A stretch of 64,000 nucleotides of DNA from Larix kaempferi (Eukaryota; Streptophyta; Pinopsida; Pinales; Pinaceae). The notes under the pieces are model-generated. The model saw only the letters and a program-made list of their open reading frames with translations. It made no database searches and had not been told where the DNA came from. Made by a program: the position numbers and the translations under genes. Positions 1 through 12,050 of the stretch are shown in pieces (positions within the stretch are counted from its first letter, which is position 1; every line of letters starts with the position of its first letter). The stretch covers positions 4,216,001 through 4,280,000 of the forward strand of contig BSBM01000186.1 of assembly GCA_027924585.1 (NCBI GenBank), in the 5' to 3' direction.

Positions 1-1570
1 TCCCGATGATGTTTTCTGAGTACACAACCGGAACAAATACCATCTCTGCAAGATACCATCGGAAGACCTGTCACCATATTTTCTTTACATAGTTGTTGCA
101 ATGATCGATAATTTAAGTGACCAAATCGCTCATGCCAAAGTTTGCTCAAGTTATCACTATGAGCAACAAAAGCTGAAGGGAAAGGTGATGACCCAAAGTT
201 ATTAAACTTGTACAACCTGGTAAAATCATCAACAATTCCGGTAGCTAGGACCTGTTGAGGATCTTTAAAATCCTTGATTACAACTTGGTGAGGTGTAAAG
301 GTCATAGTTTTACCTTCACCAGAATGAGTGATCTGATAGACTAATAACAAATTGCAGGAAATTCTTGGAACACATAGTACATCACTAAAATGACCATTAT
401 CTACTGGAACTGTTCCAGCTCCTACAACACTTAGAGATCTATCATCACCAACAAATATTTGTTTGGTGTTACATTCATGCATAGTAGAAAAGATGGATTG
501 ATCCTTAGCCATATGATAAGATGCTCCAGAATCAATGAGCCATTCATTTGAAGTAGAAGAAGAAGAAGCATTATAAGAATAACCAGAAGCACAAAGTGCA
601 TGTCTATGAGAGGTAGATTCTGAAGGCAAATCTAGGCTGATGTGGTGCTTCTTCATTGCTACTTCCAAGGCTGCCATCTTCTTGAAACACTTAGGTTCAT
701 CATGATTATCTTTCCCGCAATAGTTGCAATGACGCTCAGTCTTCTTTCCTTTTGGCTTGGATCCTTTGTCATTTTTTAAAGAAGGAGCTGACTGAGAGGG
801 TTTGGGACCCTTGTTTGACTTATTATTGCGAAAATTTTGTTTCTTGGGAGGCTCGGACTTTTCTTTCTGTTGGGACAATAAGGCTTTCCTAGATGTATCT
901 GCATTGTTGATTATTCCAAGATGAATGAGTTTATCTTGTTCTCTAATCAAGGAATCACAAAAGGATTCAAGACTAGGCTCTTGATAGCTAGCTGCATTCA
1001 ATGATGCTTTCATGGAGTAAAATGTAGATACAAAAATAGAATATGCAGGTCCAAGTTTGGAAAGAATATGATAAATGCACTGTTTGTCTTCCCCCTCAAT
1101 CTTACATTCTGCACATAAAAGTTTAAGAGTTTTGTACTTAGATAAATAATCTTGAATGCATGAAAAGTCACATGGATTTAAAGAAATCAATTCATTTTCA
1201 AGTTGGTGACCTCGAATTTCATTGTGTTTACCAAACACAGATTCCAACTTGTCCCAAGCAGCATTAGGTTCATCAATTCCAGATATGTGGAATCGCAAAT
1301 CAGTAGAGATTGACATCCCAATCAATCCACAAGCTTCGTCACATCTATTTGCCCATTTTATTTTCTTATCATCATCAGTGGGTTCTTTTTTTTGCTGGAC
1401 ATTCTCTAGCTGCCACGTCACTATTGGGGACATCTTCAACAGTTTCTTTGTTCAAGCATAACTTCATCATACAGAGTCCATTTTCAGTGCCGTTTTTTTT
1501 TAAACCACCTATTTTTTTGAGATCTTCACATCCAGACTATTGGTTTCTACTTTTACAGCCATTAATTTAC
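1..1570 (-). pseudogene. Ty1/copia gag-protease-pre-integrase region (partial)
   Basis: Read on the minus strand, this is the 5' half of a copia polyprotein that runs off the left edge of the window. The gag part is open from about 1440 leftwards. A CX2CX4HX4C zinc knuckle (CNYCGKDNHDEPKC) lies at about 690-732. It is followed by a retropepsin motif (WLIDSGAS, about 515-545) and a GAG-pre-integrase domain with an LWHERFGHL box at about 60-200. The frame is open from about 1440 to 1, much longer than any plus-strand frame here. The N-terminus is broken: the frame reads into a stop near 1457, and the likely continuation is in another frame, which suggests one frameshift around 1390-1400. The order gag, protease, integrase is that of Ty1/copia. 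RT and RNase H would lie outside the window. Confidence 0.85.
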
Positions 1571-1639
1571 AAATATTTCCACCGTTTGTGATATTCTACT
1601 TAACAGTTCCAACTATTTCTCATGGAAATCTCGTATGGA

Positions 1640-2146
1640 GGATGTTCTACGAAGTAGGGGACTTTTCAGAATTACAACAGGGAAAGAATGTTCAGGTACA
1701 CAAGGTACTACCAAAGGACCGAACACCAAGAGCAACCACTTCACACAAACAGATCACAGATCAACACACCGATGTTTTGACGTGGTTTAAACCCTCTTGA
1801 GGGAAACACTCCACGGCCCCAGCCAAATAGCTTCTACGGGACAATTTATTATGCAAAGAAAGAAAGTTACAAATGAGCTTCTCATAATCGATCAACTAAA
1901 CAATGACCCTCCATGCTCTTTAAATAGAGATCATGGACCAATCGGGTGTTAAGCCATGGATCAAGGTTAGGTTTGATCTAAGAGAAGTTGAGCCGTCGGA
2001 TCACTCTATGTCAGAAACATATCGTGACCGTCGGATTAAGTATTTACAAATGCATACTAATGCATACTAAAGAAACACACTATCCGTAACGGATATATTA
2101 CACAAGTTGATCTTAACTAACTCCTAAGTGTCTAAATATCCTAACA
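1640..2146 (-). repeat. 5' LTR of the left copia element (inner edge approximate)
   Basis: In minus orientation the element begins TGTTAGGATATTTAGACAC, so the outer LTR edge is 2146, exactly where the LINE reading frame stops. A TATA-like CTATTTAAAG on the minus strand lies near 1920. The inner edge and the primer-binding site are not clear, so about 1640 is an estimate from where coding sequence begins. The partner LTR lies outside the window, so no target duplication can be checked. Confidence 0.55.
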
Positions 2147-2149
2147 CCA

Positions 2150-4365
2150 GTAGCATCAAGGAAATTCTCAATACTTTTCTCAAAGGTAGTGGTCTTGAAA
2201 TCAACAAAGAAAAAACGAAGGTAAATTTTTTTAACACCCCCAGAATCCACCGTAGAAATATCCTTCGCATTCTGGAATTCTCTAAAGGATCCCTTTCCTC
2301 GAAATATCTAGGGGCACCTTTATCTGAATCCAGCATCCACCAAATTTCATGGAAAGAGCTACTGGACAAACTTAAATCAAGACTGGAGTTATGGACTTTT
2401 CGGGCCTTAAACTTTCCTAGTCGGCTTATTTTGGTTAAATCTGTGTTCTAGGCCATGCCAGTCTACATGTTCTCAGTGTTGGAAGCCCCCAAAGCTGCCC
2501 TGAAGAAAATCAAGAATCTTCAGAGGAACTTCTTGCGGGGTGGAACCATTGAACAAAGTAAATCGGCCTTGGTGAAGTGGGAGACTCTCTGCACTCTGAA
2601 ATGTTTAGGGGGTCTTAGCCTAGGGGATCCAGTCTGCATTAACAAAGTTCTAGGAGCCAAAATTTGGTGGCGTTGGATTACCCATAGGGAGGAACCCTGG
2701 GCAAAACTATGGCACAAGAAGTATGCTCTAAGATGGCCTCACCAAGATTTAATCAGATTCGGAGAAGACCAACCTGGTTCTACCATTTGGAAGTTAGACC
2801 AGGAGAACAGGGACCTTGTCAAAAATCATAGCTTTTGGGAAATCAGATATGGAAACTCAGCATCCTTTCTGAGTGATGCCTGACAGCAAAGTTCTAAAAT
2901 CTCGGAAGAGCATGACCATCAGGATGTGATCGATTTATTAAGAAGCAACCCATGGGAGAAAGTAAAAGACTTATGGGTAATAGGACATGTGGAACAAATA
3001 TTTCGACAGTGGAAGTCCATTCAATGGTGGAAATCCCTAATCAATTATGAAGATATGAACAAATTCTACGAGGAACTTATCAAATGCCAAATACCCTAAG
3101 CCACGGGACCAAACAAAATCAGATGGGGCTACACAAACTCGGGTAACTTCAATATTGCAAAAGCAGTGCACTACCTAAATGCTCATGAAAGGCTACCCAG
3201 GGAAGATAAGTAGAAGAAATTCTCGGAGATGAACCATTGGCCCAAAATATCCACTTTTAGCTGGCTTCTTATCCATCGCCGAATCCTAACTTGGGATAAC
3301 CTTCTCAAAAAAAGTTTTTGTGGGCCATCCCGCTGCAATATGTGCGCTTCAGAGAAGGAGACCATTAACCATCTGTTGGACGAATGTCCGTTTTCCTCCT
3401 CTCTCTAGAACAAGGGGGATGAAAGATTTAGGAAAACGTCCAGAGTCCCCGGTCGCCCAGACTTAACGCTAGTTAACTGGTAGAAAGCTCCCTTAAAAAT
3501 TGAATACCTTAATAGAATTTGGGAATTGTTTCCTGGTTTTGTGATATGGGAAATATGGAAGGAAAGGAACCAAAGAGTCTTTGAGGAAAGGAAAAGAAGC
3601 CCAGAGATTGTATGGAAAACCATTGAAAAAAACATCAAGGAAACTCTTAATGCCAAAACCCCTTTGATGGAAAGTGGTAATACAAACCCGATCGAAAGAA
3701 TAATTTTGAATGATTGGGGAATCTATAACATACCTCATGGAAATGCTGAAGTTCGGAACTGCAGAGCTGCTCCTTCTAGCCCAGACTTCTGGAAACCTCC
3801 TCCAGAAAATACCTGGAAGCTCAACTTTGACGGAGCGGCTAAAGGCAATCTAGGACCGACGAGCTATGGTGGAGCCATCAGAAACTCCCAGGGCCTGGTT
3901 GATGGAGTTTTCTAGGGAAATTTCGGAGAAACCACCAACAACATTGCAGAACTTGAAGGAATGGTAAGCGGTATCAAATGGGCCGTTAGTAAATTCTGGG
4001 TACCTCTCTTGGTTGAGGGGGATTCCAATATCCTTATTTCCATGGCAAGTCGTATCCAAAGAGGTGCAACGATTTCTAAGGTATCTCTTAATTGGAGATG
4101 GGAAGGAAGGTTGTTGGAGCTTCAAACCATTCTCAGCACCTATCCAGCTATCAATTTCATCCATGTTCGACGCAGAGGAAATAATCTTATGGACGAATTG
4201 GATAACTTAGGAGTGAAGACAAGGGCTACGTTCAAATCCAGCACCTTGATCGAGATGGAAGATCACACAATTTGTGATAAATGCAAAATGATTGCAACCA
4301 TTGATCAAATTCTAATCACCATACCACCTGGCCGGAGTTCCATGAATCACATGGACGCGGGTTAG
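2150..4365 (+). pseudogene. LINE ORF2 C-terminal part: RT end, zf-RVT, RNase H
   Basis: Starting inside RT (KYLGAPL block near 2310), the frame reads through a zf-RVT region. That region has the pattern W-P-KISTFSWLL and a CNMC...H...C zinc-like cluster at about 3225-3400. A type I RNase H follows at about 3810-4250: NFDGAAKGN (Asp), NIAELEG (Glu) and VEGDS (Asp) are visible. The family copies itself by target-primed reverse transcription. The frame carries stops at about 2451, 2881, 3099, 3211, 3406, 3481, 3913 and 4363, so it is dead. The single reading frame is otherwise preserved, so decay is mostly by substitutions such as TGG or CAG to stop. Confidence 0.85.
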
Positions 4366-4558
4366 CAAGGAAAAATGTGGAAGGTAATTAGATGCGTGTC
4401 TATCCTGAGTTCATATCATGATGCAACATATCCTGTTCACGTCCTTTCATAATAAGGGAGAAAAGGTTGTGGTCAGTCGATCACCTTTTATCACGGATAA
4501 TAGGTCTTGTTGAGGCTTTTCACACAAACACCTGAATTATTTTTGTAATCGCTCAAGC

Positions 4559-5341
4559 ATGAGTAAAGGTGGTCATGAAGCGAATAGTGACGGAGGTAGT
4601 TATGACTCCAGCCATAATGAAAGGAAGGTTAGCAGCATCATTTGCAAGTTCATCATACTTCAGGGTGGTGAGATCAGTGACCAGTACAGAATGGTTTATT
4701 GGCGCAATTATAAGAATTTATGGCAGGAATTTCATCCCAACCCTTGTCATAATATCAATGGTTATAAATTGATTACTGATATCCACAAGAAGAATTACAT
4801 TTCACAAGATAACTGCATTTCAGGGTTTACTAATAGCAGTTTGGAGGGTGTCAAAAGATCAATCTGGTCTCACAGATTAGTTAGAGTTTCGCTGCTGCAA
4901 GACTCCAAGTCCCTGCGAATTATGCATCCGAGGACCAGGATTAGAAGTAGTCGTGGTGGTAGCAGAAATGTGGGGGATAGGGGGAGACAGACAGATGAAG
5001 GCCCCTCTTCTCATTCCTCACCCCATATGAATGCGAATATCCCTTGTTTTAACTGGGCCAACTTCTATCTGGAGGAAACACCGATGGATATTGGAAACCA
5101 GATTGCTTTCATGGAGTTAGCTCTGTTGAATGAGGTGGAGTCTCGGCTTGGTCACCAGATTCTAGTGAGTTGCTTCTGGGCCTGCCACATTCTTTTGGCC
5201 CAGGAACTTAAGATTAAAGAGAACATATCGAGGAACATGGAAGAATTCATTGCGGGAATGAAGGAAAACCAACATATTGACAGGGAGAACACCAAGACTC
5301 TGGAAGCTATGATGGACAACCTCAGTATTAATCCACCGTAG
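4559..5341 (+). CDS. Unassigned ORF between LINE ORF2 and its poly-A tail
   Basis: A 260-codon frame begins at ATG 4559 and ends at TAG 5339-5341 with no internal stop. It follows a LINE ORF2 that has about eight stops in a comparable density of codons. The product is hydrophilic, with an Arg/Gly/Ser-rich middle (about residues 125-150: RTRIRSSRGGSRN) and a helical, charged C-terminal third that could form a coiled coil. I recognise no known domain. It lies on the same strand as ORF2 and about 400 bp before the A-tail, so it is part of the LINE transcript. It could be a third LINE ORF or a chance survivor in the 3' UTR. No function is assigned. Confidence 0.4.
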   Translation: MSKGGHEANSDGGSYDSSHNERKVSSIICKFIILQGGEISDQYRMVYWRNYKNLWQEFHPNPCHNINGYKLITDIHKKNYISQDNCISGFTNSSLEGVKRSIWSHRLVRVSLLQDSKSLRIMHPRTRIRSSRGGSRNVGDRGRQTDEGPSSHSSPHMNANIPCFNWANFYLEETPMDIGNQIAFMELALLNEVESRLGHQILVSCFWACHILLAQELKIKENISRNMEEFIAGMKENQHIDRENTKTLEAMMDNLSINPP

Positions 5342-5734
5342 GAAGCCAGCCAGGAAGTCCCTGAGACTTCCAGCCATGAGTAATAGGTTGGTTAGCCCTC
5401 TGGTTTTTGTCATTTTTTATCTAGTTTGGTTTTAGGATCTTAGGTTTGTGCGGCTCGTCTCAGTCAGGGCCCTTGTCACCTCTGTGTTCTGTTGTGTTTT
5501 TTGTAATGATGCCTCGATCAGTGTGGTTTGTCGACCCTGGGAGGTCACTGGTGATATCAGATTATCTCTATAATATGTCTATTTGGTTCCAGACTTTGGA
5601 TTAGTTGGCAGGTTGGGTCCCCATTCTCCCCACTAGAATGGGTTTTTGTAGGTCCTGGACTTTTCTTGGGCTTATGTATTTTGATGTAATCTCTGTACCT
5701 TACTTTTAATAGAATGTTTCTCTCTCTTACCTAC

Positions 5735-5747
5735 AAAAAAAAAAAAA
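5735..5747 (+). repeat. LINE poly-A tail
   Basis: Thirteen consecutive A residues follow a T-rich 3' end and mark the 3' terminus of the LINE. Confidence 0.8.
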
Positions 5748-6490
5748 GTTAGGTGTGAAGATAATATATAACCCTAAATCACATGGATGATCCCTCATTC
5801 AACTCAAATTAGAAAAATTGTATGAAAATATGCATAAATTCATATTTTATAAAATATCTTAATTAAAGTTTTTATAATAAAATTTATATTTCTTAAAAAT
5901 TTAGAAAAACAAATTTTCAATATTTATCTAAATTGATTATCACCAATATTGCTTAGAAAAAAATAGTCATACAACATGTTAATTTACTTAAAGAAATATA
6001 TTAAACATGTTACTTACACATATGGAAAAACATATTTACCATTTTCAACTCAAATGTTTATTATTTGGAAAATTAAATTTGTTTTATGTCATACTCATTA
6101 ATTAGTATTGGGATAGTAATGTGTTGGGTCACATAAAGCGACATTTTTTTTCTGTGGAAAATAATTCACATTCCATAATGAAAAATAGAACACATTTTGT
6201 AGAGCCTGAAGGTTTACATATCCATAAAAACAAAAGATCACTGCCCCAAGTGCAGTATGAAGACACCCTATTACAAGGAAACAAACTATGCATTTAAGCA
6301 CCATTACAAAGCTGCTCAAAATGAGCAAAAAATAGTATGAGGCCTCGAAACACCCCATTACAGGGCATCCAAAAGTATGCATTGGAGCACTACAAAAAAA
6401 ATACTCATAAGAGTAGGATATTAGAAAATGCCATAAGAATAAGCCTATTAAATTGGATTTGAGAGATTCCAAATCCTATGACAGAGTTGT
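5748..6490. other. AT-rich intergenic DNA, no gene seen
   Basis: This stretch is strongly AT-rich with short A/T runs and no convincing coding frame. The minus-strand frame at 6098-6472 has no recognisable motif and is probably chance. The right part may already belong to the LTR fragment that ends at 6865. Confidence 0.5.
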
Positions 6491-6865
6491 ATTGTCCCAA
6501 TACCACAGTAATGATTATGGGTGCAGCTGTAACATGAGCTAGGCATGGGGTCTTAACCCCAAACATGCATAGGTAGGTCTTTGGCCCAACTCCAGAAAAC
6601 TCCCAGAAAAGGTTGTTTTTGGCCATCTTTCCACAAAAACGTAGGTTTAATGGAGAATTTTTGGTCTAGAAAAATGTTCCTAAGGTTATTACTTATCAAA
6701 TGGACCACGAATTAGGTAATTCCATCCATCTAAAGTCCCAAATATGGCTCTTCCATCCACAAATGTCCTTTTGTGTGACTCACAGTCATCTCATGATGTG
6801 TCACCATGCGACCAAAAGATGCAAGTGTTGTCATGGACGGAGAAGTGCCAATTTTGGCTATAACA
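6490..6865 (-). repeat. Tat-type LTR fragment
   Basis: The end of this segment (GTCCTTTTGTGTGA near 6768, then GTGCCAATTTTGG and CTATAACA at 6858-6865) matches the end of the Tat-type LTR at 59395-59463. Both finish in CTATAACA, which in element orientation is a TGTTATAG start. No PPT follows, and gypsy copy A begins at once, so this is a solo or truncated LTR. The left edge is not resolved. Confidence 0.5.
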
Positions 6866-7835
6866 AAAACTATTACTACAAAATCAATCATGCTAAGAAA
6901 CAGCCATTCATCTACCATAAACTACTAATCGAAAATATGTAATCAATGGGAGATCAAAATACCATTAAAAAATTAACAGTCTACAGAATACAAACCACAC
7001 AAATGATTCTAATAATAAAAATAAAAATAAAAATCTACAATCTATAAATCAAAATCAAACCTATGCTAAACAAGATAAAACATAGCAAGGTGACCTAAGT
7101 GATGGGCCCTTGCCACACAGGGAACTTGCCTTAAATATTCAGATACTAAGGAATTTGTTCACCAAGCATCAAGTCGTAAGCAGAGAGATCATTAACATCA
7201 AAAGAATTCGATCACAATATCACGTGGTTCAATAGTAAAACATAAACATAATTTCTATTCATTATCATCCCTCCATTACACAAGCAATCATCATGATAAT
7301 TCCTCTCCTCCTTTCCTCAGCCTTATTCCTCTATTTATACATTCAGAATAAGCTTGAACAACTCTGAACAAACTCATAAATTCATTCCACAAACTCAGAA
7401 AACGTAGATTTGGCAAAAATTGGAAAAATGTCCCCTCGGTATCTCTCTGCCTATTGCGAAATTTCTCGAAATGATTTCTAGGTTTTTTAGCTAGTTATGT
7501 TTTCTTCAAACCCATTATACCGTTCGGCAAGATATTCTCCCATGTACACACAAATCGATGTGCAATATTCCCTCCCAAAATAGATTTTCGGCTAAAAATC
7601 TGGGTTTGATTCTTTTAGAGACCTTCAATTTTCTTGGAATCCATGCATCCAAATAAAAACCTATTTCTTGATTTGTAGACATGTTAATCCCTAAATGTGG
7701 GATCATTCCCCCCTATATTGTGGTGCATTACTTTAGTTTTGATGTCGGATTTGATCCACTGGTTGTAATTGTCATTAGTATGGTTATATTAGTTATGTTG
7801 GCTTGGGTTAGTGAGTTGTAATTGTACCTCTTAAT

Positions 7836-8051
7836 CTCATATATATAGGAAGGAGATCTTTTCATTTGAGTATCTTGTATTGTCTTGTCTTGTGTACTTA
7901 GTACATTGTATAAGGTATTTTCTCCTTTGAAGACACTTTATATTCATCTAATTTCTTCATTAAATGCATGGAGTACCCTTTATGGTCTATTTCTGCTCTT
8001 TTCATGTTCTTTTTTGAAATTTGTTACTTAATATTTGGTTTCAAAGCTTGG
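7836..8051 (+). promoter_or_regulatory. LTR promoter and degenerate tRNA-iMet primer-binding site of gypsy copy A
   Basis: A TATATATAGG box lies at about 7840-7850. At 8035-8051 TTGGTTTCAAAGCTTGG differs from the common plant primer site TTGGTATCAGAGCTTGG at two positions. This sets the LTR end near 8030-8034. Copy B lacks this whole stretch. Confidence 0.55.
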
Positions 8052-8705
8052 ATGCTTCCAAAACAATTCATCTTGGGATTTTTTCTATATCTCTTTTTAT
8101 ACAGGGTTTCATATTGTGAAACTTGGAACCCATCTAGAAAATAGTTCAAACCAACTGTGATAAAAATTTCAGATCCTAATTTGTTACATGTTTGATGTTA
8201 TATCCTCAAGAATTGAGGGTTTGTGACTAGCCCAAAAGTTAGTCTCAAACATGTGTTCTAGGGAAAATTGTTATATCTAGATCATGCAAGATCCAAATTG
8301 AGTGATACCAGTTGCATAAGAAATAAGATGGACCATAGTATATTTGGTAGTATTTTTAGAATCATATTTGAAAATTTGGACACGTGGCATAGCGTACACT
8401 CTCACTCTTCTAAAAACATCAAAATTAACAAGTGTTGGGAAAATTATCACAACTTTTTTTTTGGCACATCCAAATTCAGCAAGACCTGTGGCATTGGAAA
8501 TAAGACATATCAAGATACCACGGGCCGATATTTTAGACTTAGAGGGGCTGACATTTCAGGGTTACCTCAATTGAAAGGTTGGCTAGCAAATTTGTCTTTA
8601 AATCAGGGTTGGAAAAAGGTAAGTCATTTTAAATTTTAATAACTTTTAGTAGAAGGATATATTTAAGGTGAACCAAAGGTGTCATATCTACTTATATTGT
8701 TCGAA

Positions 8706-9824
8706 ATTCCACCAAAAGGCAGTGGAAAAAATCACACTTCACTCATCTGTGACCTACAATGAAAGTGAAGGCATAACTTTTAAGATGTCTAAGTTGGAGG
8801 ATATGATGAAAGGGACTATGAAAATGGTTGATTTAGTTAACTTGGAAAATAAGATGTCTAGTAAAGAGGATCTCAAGGGGATGGATAGTAAATAGGACCT
8901 CAAGGGGATGGCTATAAAAGAGTATCTGGAAGATTTCAAGATACTGCTAAATGATATAAGACTTAGGCTTCCTACACAACCGTCTACTCAAGAAGAGGAT
9001 ACAGAGGAAAATGGGGACTTATTCTAGTCAAGTATTGAGACAATTGAAGAACAACTAGAGAATAAAAGATTTGTGTCCCAAAAATATAATTATCTACTCC
9101 ATCATCATGGGTTCAAATTAGGTACAAAGAATTATTTTATTCCCAAGATTGACATGAGAAAGTTTGATGGCAATGATCCAATAACATGGATATTCTAGAT
9201 GGAGTAATTCTTTAATCTACAACAAGTGCTGACTTTGAAAAAGGTAACTATTACATCATTATATTTAGAGCCTGACCAATTTGTATGGTACCAATGGCTT
9301 TGTGACCGTAAAATGGACTCTATTATCTCTTGGTCTATATTCATGAACTAATTGATTACACATTATGACGATATTAATAGCAACACTCTCTTTACTTAGT
9401 TGATAAACATCAAACAAAAAGGTCTAGTTATAGAGCACATCAAGCAGTTTCGAAAGTTAAGTCTTAGAATGAAGAATATTTCAGAAGACAATTTGTTGGA
9501 TCTCTTTATGGGCACTTTAAAGGATAATATTCAACATGATATATGTATCCTTGAACCTAAATCATTGGATAATGCTTTTAGTTTGACAAGGAAAATTGAA
9601 AGAAAAATATGGCAATGACTACTAGAAGGACCACCTCCAACACATATAGAGAGAATGATGTTCCTTCTTCTAACACATCTCAAAGGTTGAAACCTCAACA
9701 ACTAGATGAAAGAAGAGACAAGGGTATATGTTTTAATTGTGACAGCAGGTATAGTAAGGGACATAAGTGTGGTAGGAATAAATTATTCTACATAGATTGT
9801 GAAGAGGAAGGAGAAAAAGAATAA
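8706..9824 (+). pseudogene. Gypsy copy A gag with zinc knuckle
   Basis: By comparison with copy B, gag begins at 8706, where the start ATG of copy B is ATT. The capsid-like region (QFVWYQWL near 9280, then a retrotransposon-gag helix pattern) leads to a CX2CX5-6HX-C knuckle, CFNCDSRYSKGHKC, at about 9740-9782. Stops occur at about 8893, 9027, 9197 and 9349. Gag packages the element RNA in virus-like particles. This copy cannot encode it. Confidence 0.8.
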
Positions 9825-9865
9825 GAACCTTATCAATATGAATAAATAGAAGAGATTACTTCTAA

Positions 9866-10893
9866 ATAGATTACTCCCACCATATTCTTTCATGCATTGG
9901 ATGGAATTAGAACTCCGCAAACTCTAAAGATTGAAGGATATATCAAAAATAAAAAGGTAACAGTGTTGATTGATTATGGTAGTACTCATAATTTCATTCA
10001 CTGTAAATTAGTCAAAGTTCTCAATTGCTTTGTATATCCAACACCAGAGTTTCAAGTAATCATTGCAGATGGATGAACTATCAATTGCTTGTGGAAATGC
10101 CATAATATCAATATTACTATGAGGGAATATGTATTGAATAGTCCAATGATTTCTATTCCAATGGGTGGTGAAGATGTTGTCTTAGGAGTTCAATGGTTAC
10201 AATCATTGGGAACCGTGGCTTTTAATTTTCAGAATATTTTCATGAAATATTTATGGGAAGGAAATGAATATGAGTTAAATGGAATCATTTGGAAACCAAG
10301 CAAGGTGATAAGCTCTAATGGTATGAGAAAATTGATTAAAAAGGGACATCAATGTGTAATTGCACAATTATGCTCATTAGATGTTCAAACATCTAATCCT
10401 CCTATTTCCCCATATATCCAAAGGGCCATTAATAAGCATTCCAAGGTATTTGAATATATTCCAAAAGGTCTTCCACATGTTCAAGATTTTGATCATGGTA
10501 TTCACTTAATTTTAGGAAGTGTTCCTCCTAACATCAGACCTTACATATACCTCTATGGCTAGAAGAGTGGAATTGAACATATGGTCAAAGAAATGATAGA
10601 GGCTAGCATAATTAGACCTATCCAAAGTTCTTAATATGCACTAGTGGTAATGTTACACAATCCAGATGGATCATGGAATATGTGTCCAAATTATAGAGAG
10701 CTCAACAAAATTACCATTAAAGATAAGTTTCCCATTCATGTCGTTGATAAACTATTTGATGAATTACAAGGAGCAGTTTTTTTCACAAAGTTGGATCTTC
10801 ATTCTTGGTATCATCATATTAGAATGAAGGATGAAGAATTCCAAAAAACAACATTCTTAACTCATGAAGGTCATTTTGAATTTCTGGTGATCG
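9866..10893 (+). pseudogene. Gypsy copy A protease and N-terminal RT
   Basis: A retropepsin-like motif is visible as LIDYGSTHNFIH near 9967-10002, with Tyr where Ser is usual in D-S-G. A linker follows, and then RT with NPDGSWNMCPNYRELN near 10665-10715 and FFTKLDLHSWYHHIRM near 10780-10827 (the catalytic Asp box A). Stops at about 10074, 10560 and 10632 break the frame. The sequence leaves RT at about 10893, before the YxDD box. Confidence 0.8.
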
Positions 10894-11430
10894 ACTTTAG
10901 AACTACCAATCATAGAAAAAATAATCCCACAACTCCAAGGATCAGCTCTGATAACACAAATCCAAGGATAGGTTCGTATTTAGAACTCCCAATCGCAAAA
11001 CAAAGACTCAATCACTAAAAAAACTTTGAAATCTGAATTTAACACACAAAGCTTTGATAGTAGCACATGTTTGAAGTGCGTCACACTTGGTTAGACTCCA
11101 ATGGATAAACCAGTGGCTTCAAGTTAATTGCCCCGGTATTTCTATGGAAACTTCTCAGCTCCTGGTGCCTACTGGAGGGTTCTGACACAATACTATGTAT
11201 GATTGTCTTCGGATGGCGAATATCATCACAGATGACACACTAGAAGATCAACAAGATTTTGATCCTAGCTGGTCGCACTAAGCGTAGACAGAGAGCATAC
11301 ACCACTGACTTCTTATTACACTTAAGATATATGTTTTTCATATCCAAGGTCACAATAAGTGCACACATAGAGGATGCACAAACCTCAAATCAAATACTTG
11401 CACAACTCTCAACTGTTCCCTCATAGGTCC
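10893..11430 (-). repeat. Inverted copy of the viral leader
   Basis: The segment 11122-11430 is the reverse complement, with mismatches, of 16925-17230. Shared blocks include AATTGCCCC, GGAGGGTTCT and ACACCACTGA. Further left, GCTCTGATAA at 10945-10954 reads TTATCAGAGC on the minus strand. That resembles the tRNA-Met primer site that caulimovirids carry in the leader. The piece therefore looks like the leader of a second, oppositely oriented viral copy. Confidence 0.6.
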
Positions 11431-12050
11431 TCTTCTATATCTGAAAATGTCTCAAATGAAATCAAACTGGAAAATTATGGCAATATGCAACATCAGTTAA
11501 CACCTCAGAATCTAGATGATATGGCTCATGATATACTCCTCTTAAAACAAAAATCGAATGAAGAACATGAGCAAATCACTTTGCTTAGAACTAATATGGA
11601 TCTTATTGAGTATTTCTTACATGATTCTGATGAAATAAAGAATGCTATGGTTACCATTGCATACAAGCTAGAACAAGGCTTATATGTTTTGGGAAAACTC
11701 TTCATTAAAACCCAAATCTTAGAGAAAAATATTAAGTCTGTTAGTTAGTCTTCTCTAGAGATTGATTCTAGAGGTCATAAAGAGAATAAGAAACATGCCA
11801 AAAGTTACTCATTTGGTATGATAAGTATTCACGAAGAAGATACTAGACTAGAGTTTACCTTTGGACAGGATGAAGAATAATTCAATGAAATACAATATCT
11901 AGTTTCTCAATTTAAGAAAATGACAAAATCTCTCCTTGAACAATATCTTGTTACAATGAAATTTCCAAAAAGGAAAATTCTCGACTCCAGGATGGATCTT
12001 CTTCTCATCTAGATTCTAGTCCACTTACATGACCTCCTCCTCCTACTTTT
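11431..12050 (+). pseudogene. Viral N-terminal ORF, unassigned
   Basis: An open stretch at about 11431-11745 codes for a charged, helix-rich protein segment, then breaks at a TAG near 11746, with another stop near 11878. Its position before the coat protein would suit a movement protein or the N-terminus of the polyprotein. I see no diagnostic motif and leave it unassigned. Confidence 0.4.

Larger units (their letters stand above)
2147..5747 (+). mobile_element. LINE (non-LTR retrotransposon), 5' end cut off by copia
   Basis: The segment holds the 3' part of a LINE: the end of reverse transcriptase, a zinc-binding reverse-transcriptase-associated domain, an RNase H domain, a further ORF and an A-tract (13 A at 5735-5747) as its 3' tail. 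Its 5' boundary is the LTR edge of the copia insertion at 2146. The remainder of the LINE should therefore continue to the left of that copia element. Confidence 0.85.
6866..10893 (+). mobile_element. Ty3/gypsy copy A (decayed)
   Basis: It carries a degenerate LTR region, a tRNA-Met-type primer site, gag, protease and the start of RT, and matches copy B (34314-37598) along its length. It ends abruptly inside RT at about 10893, where caulimovirid DNA begins. No 3' LTR was found, so the rest was lost or displaced. Confidence 0.8.
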
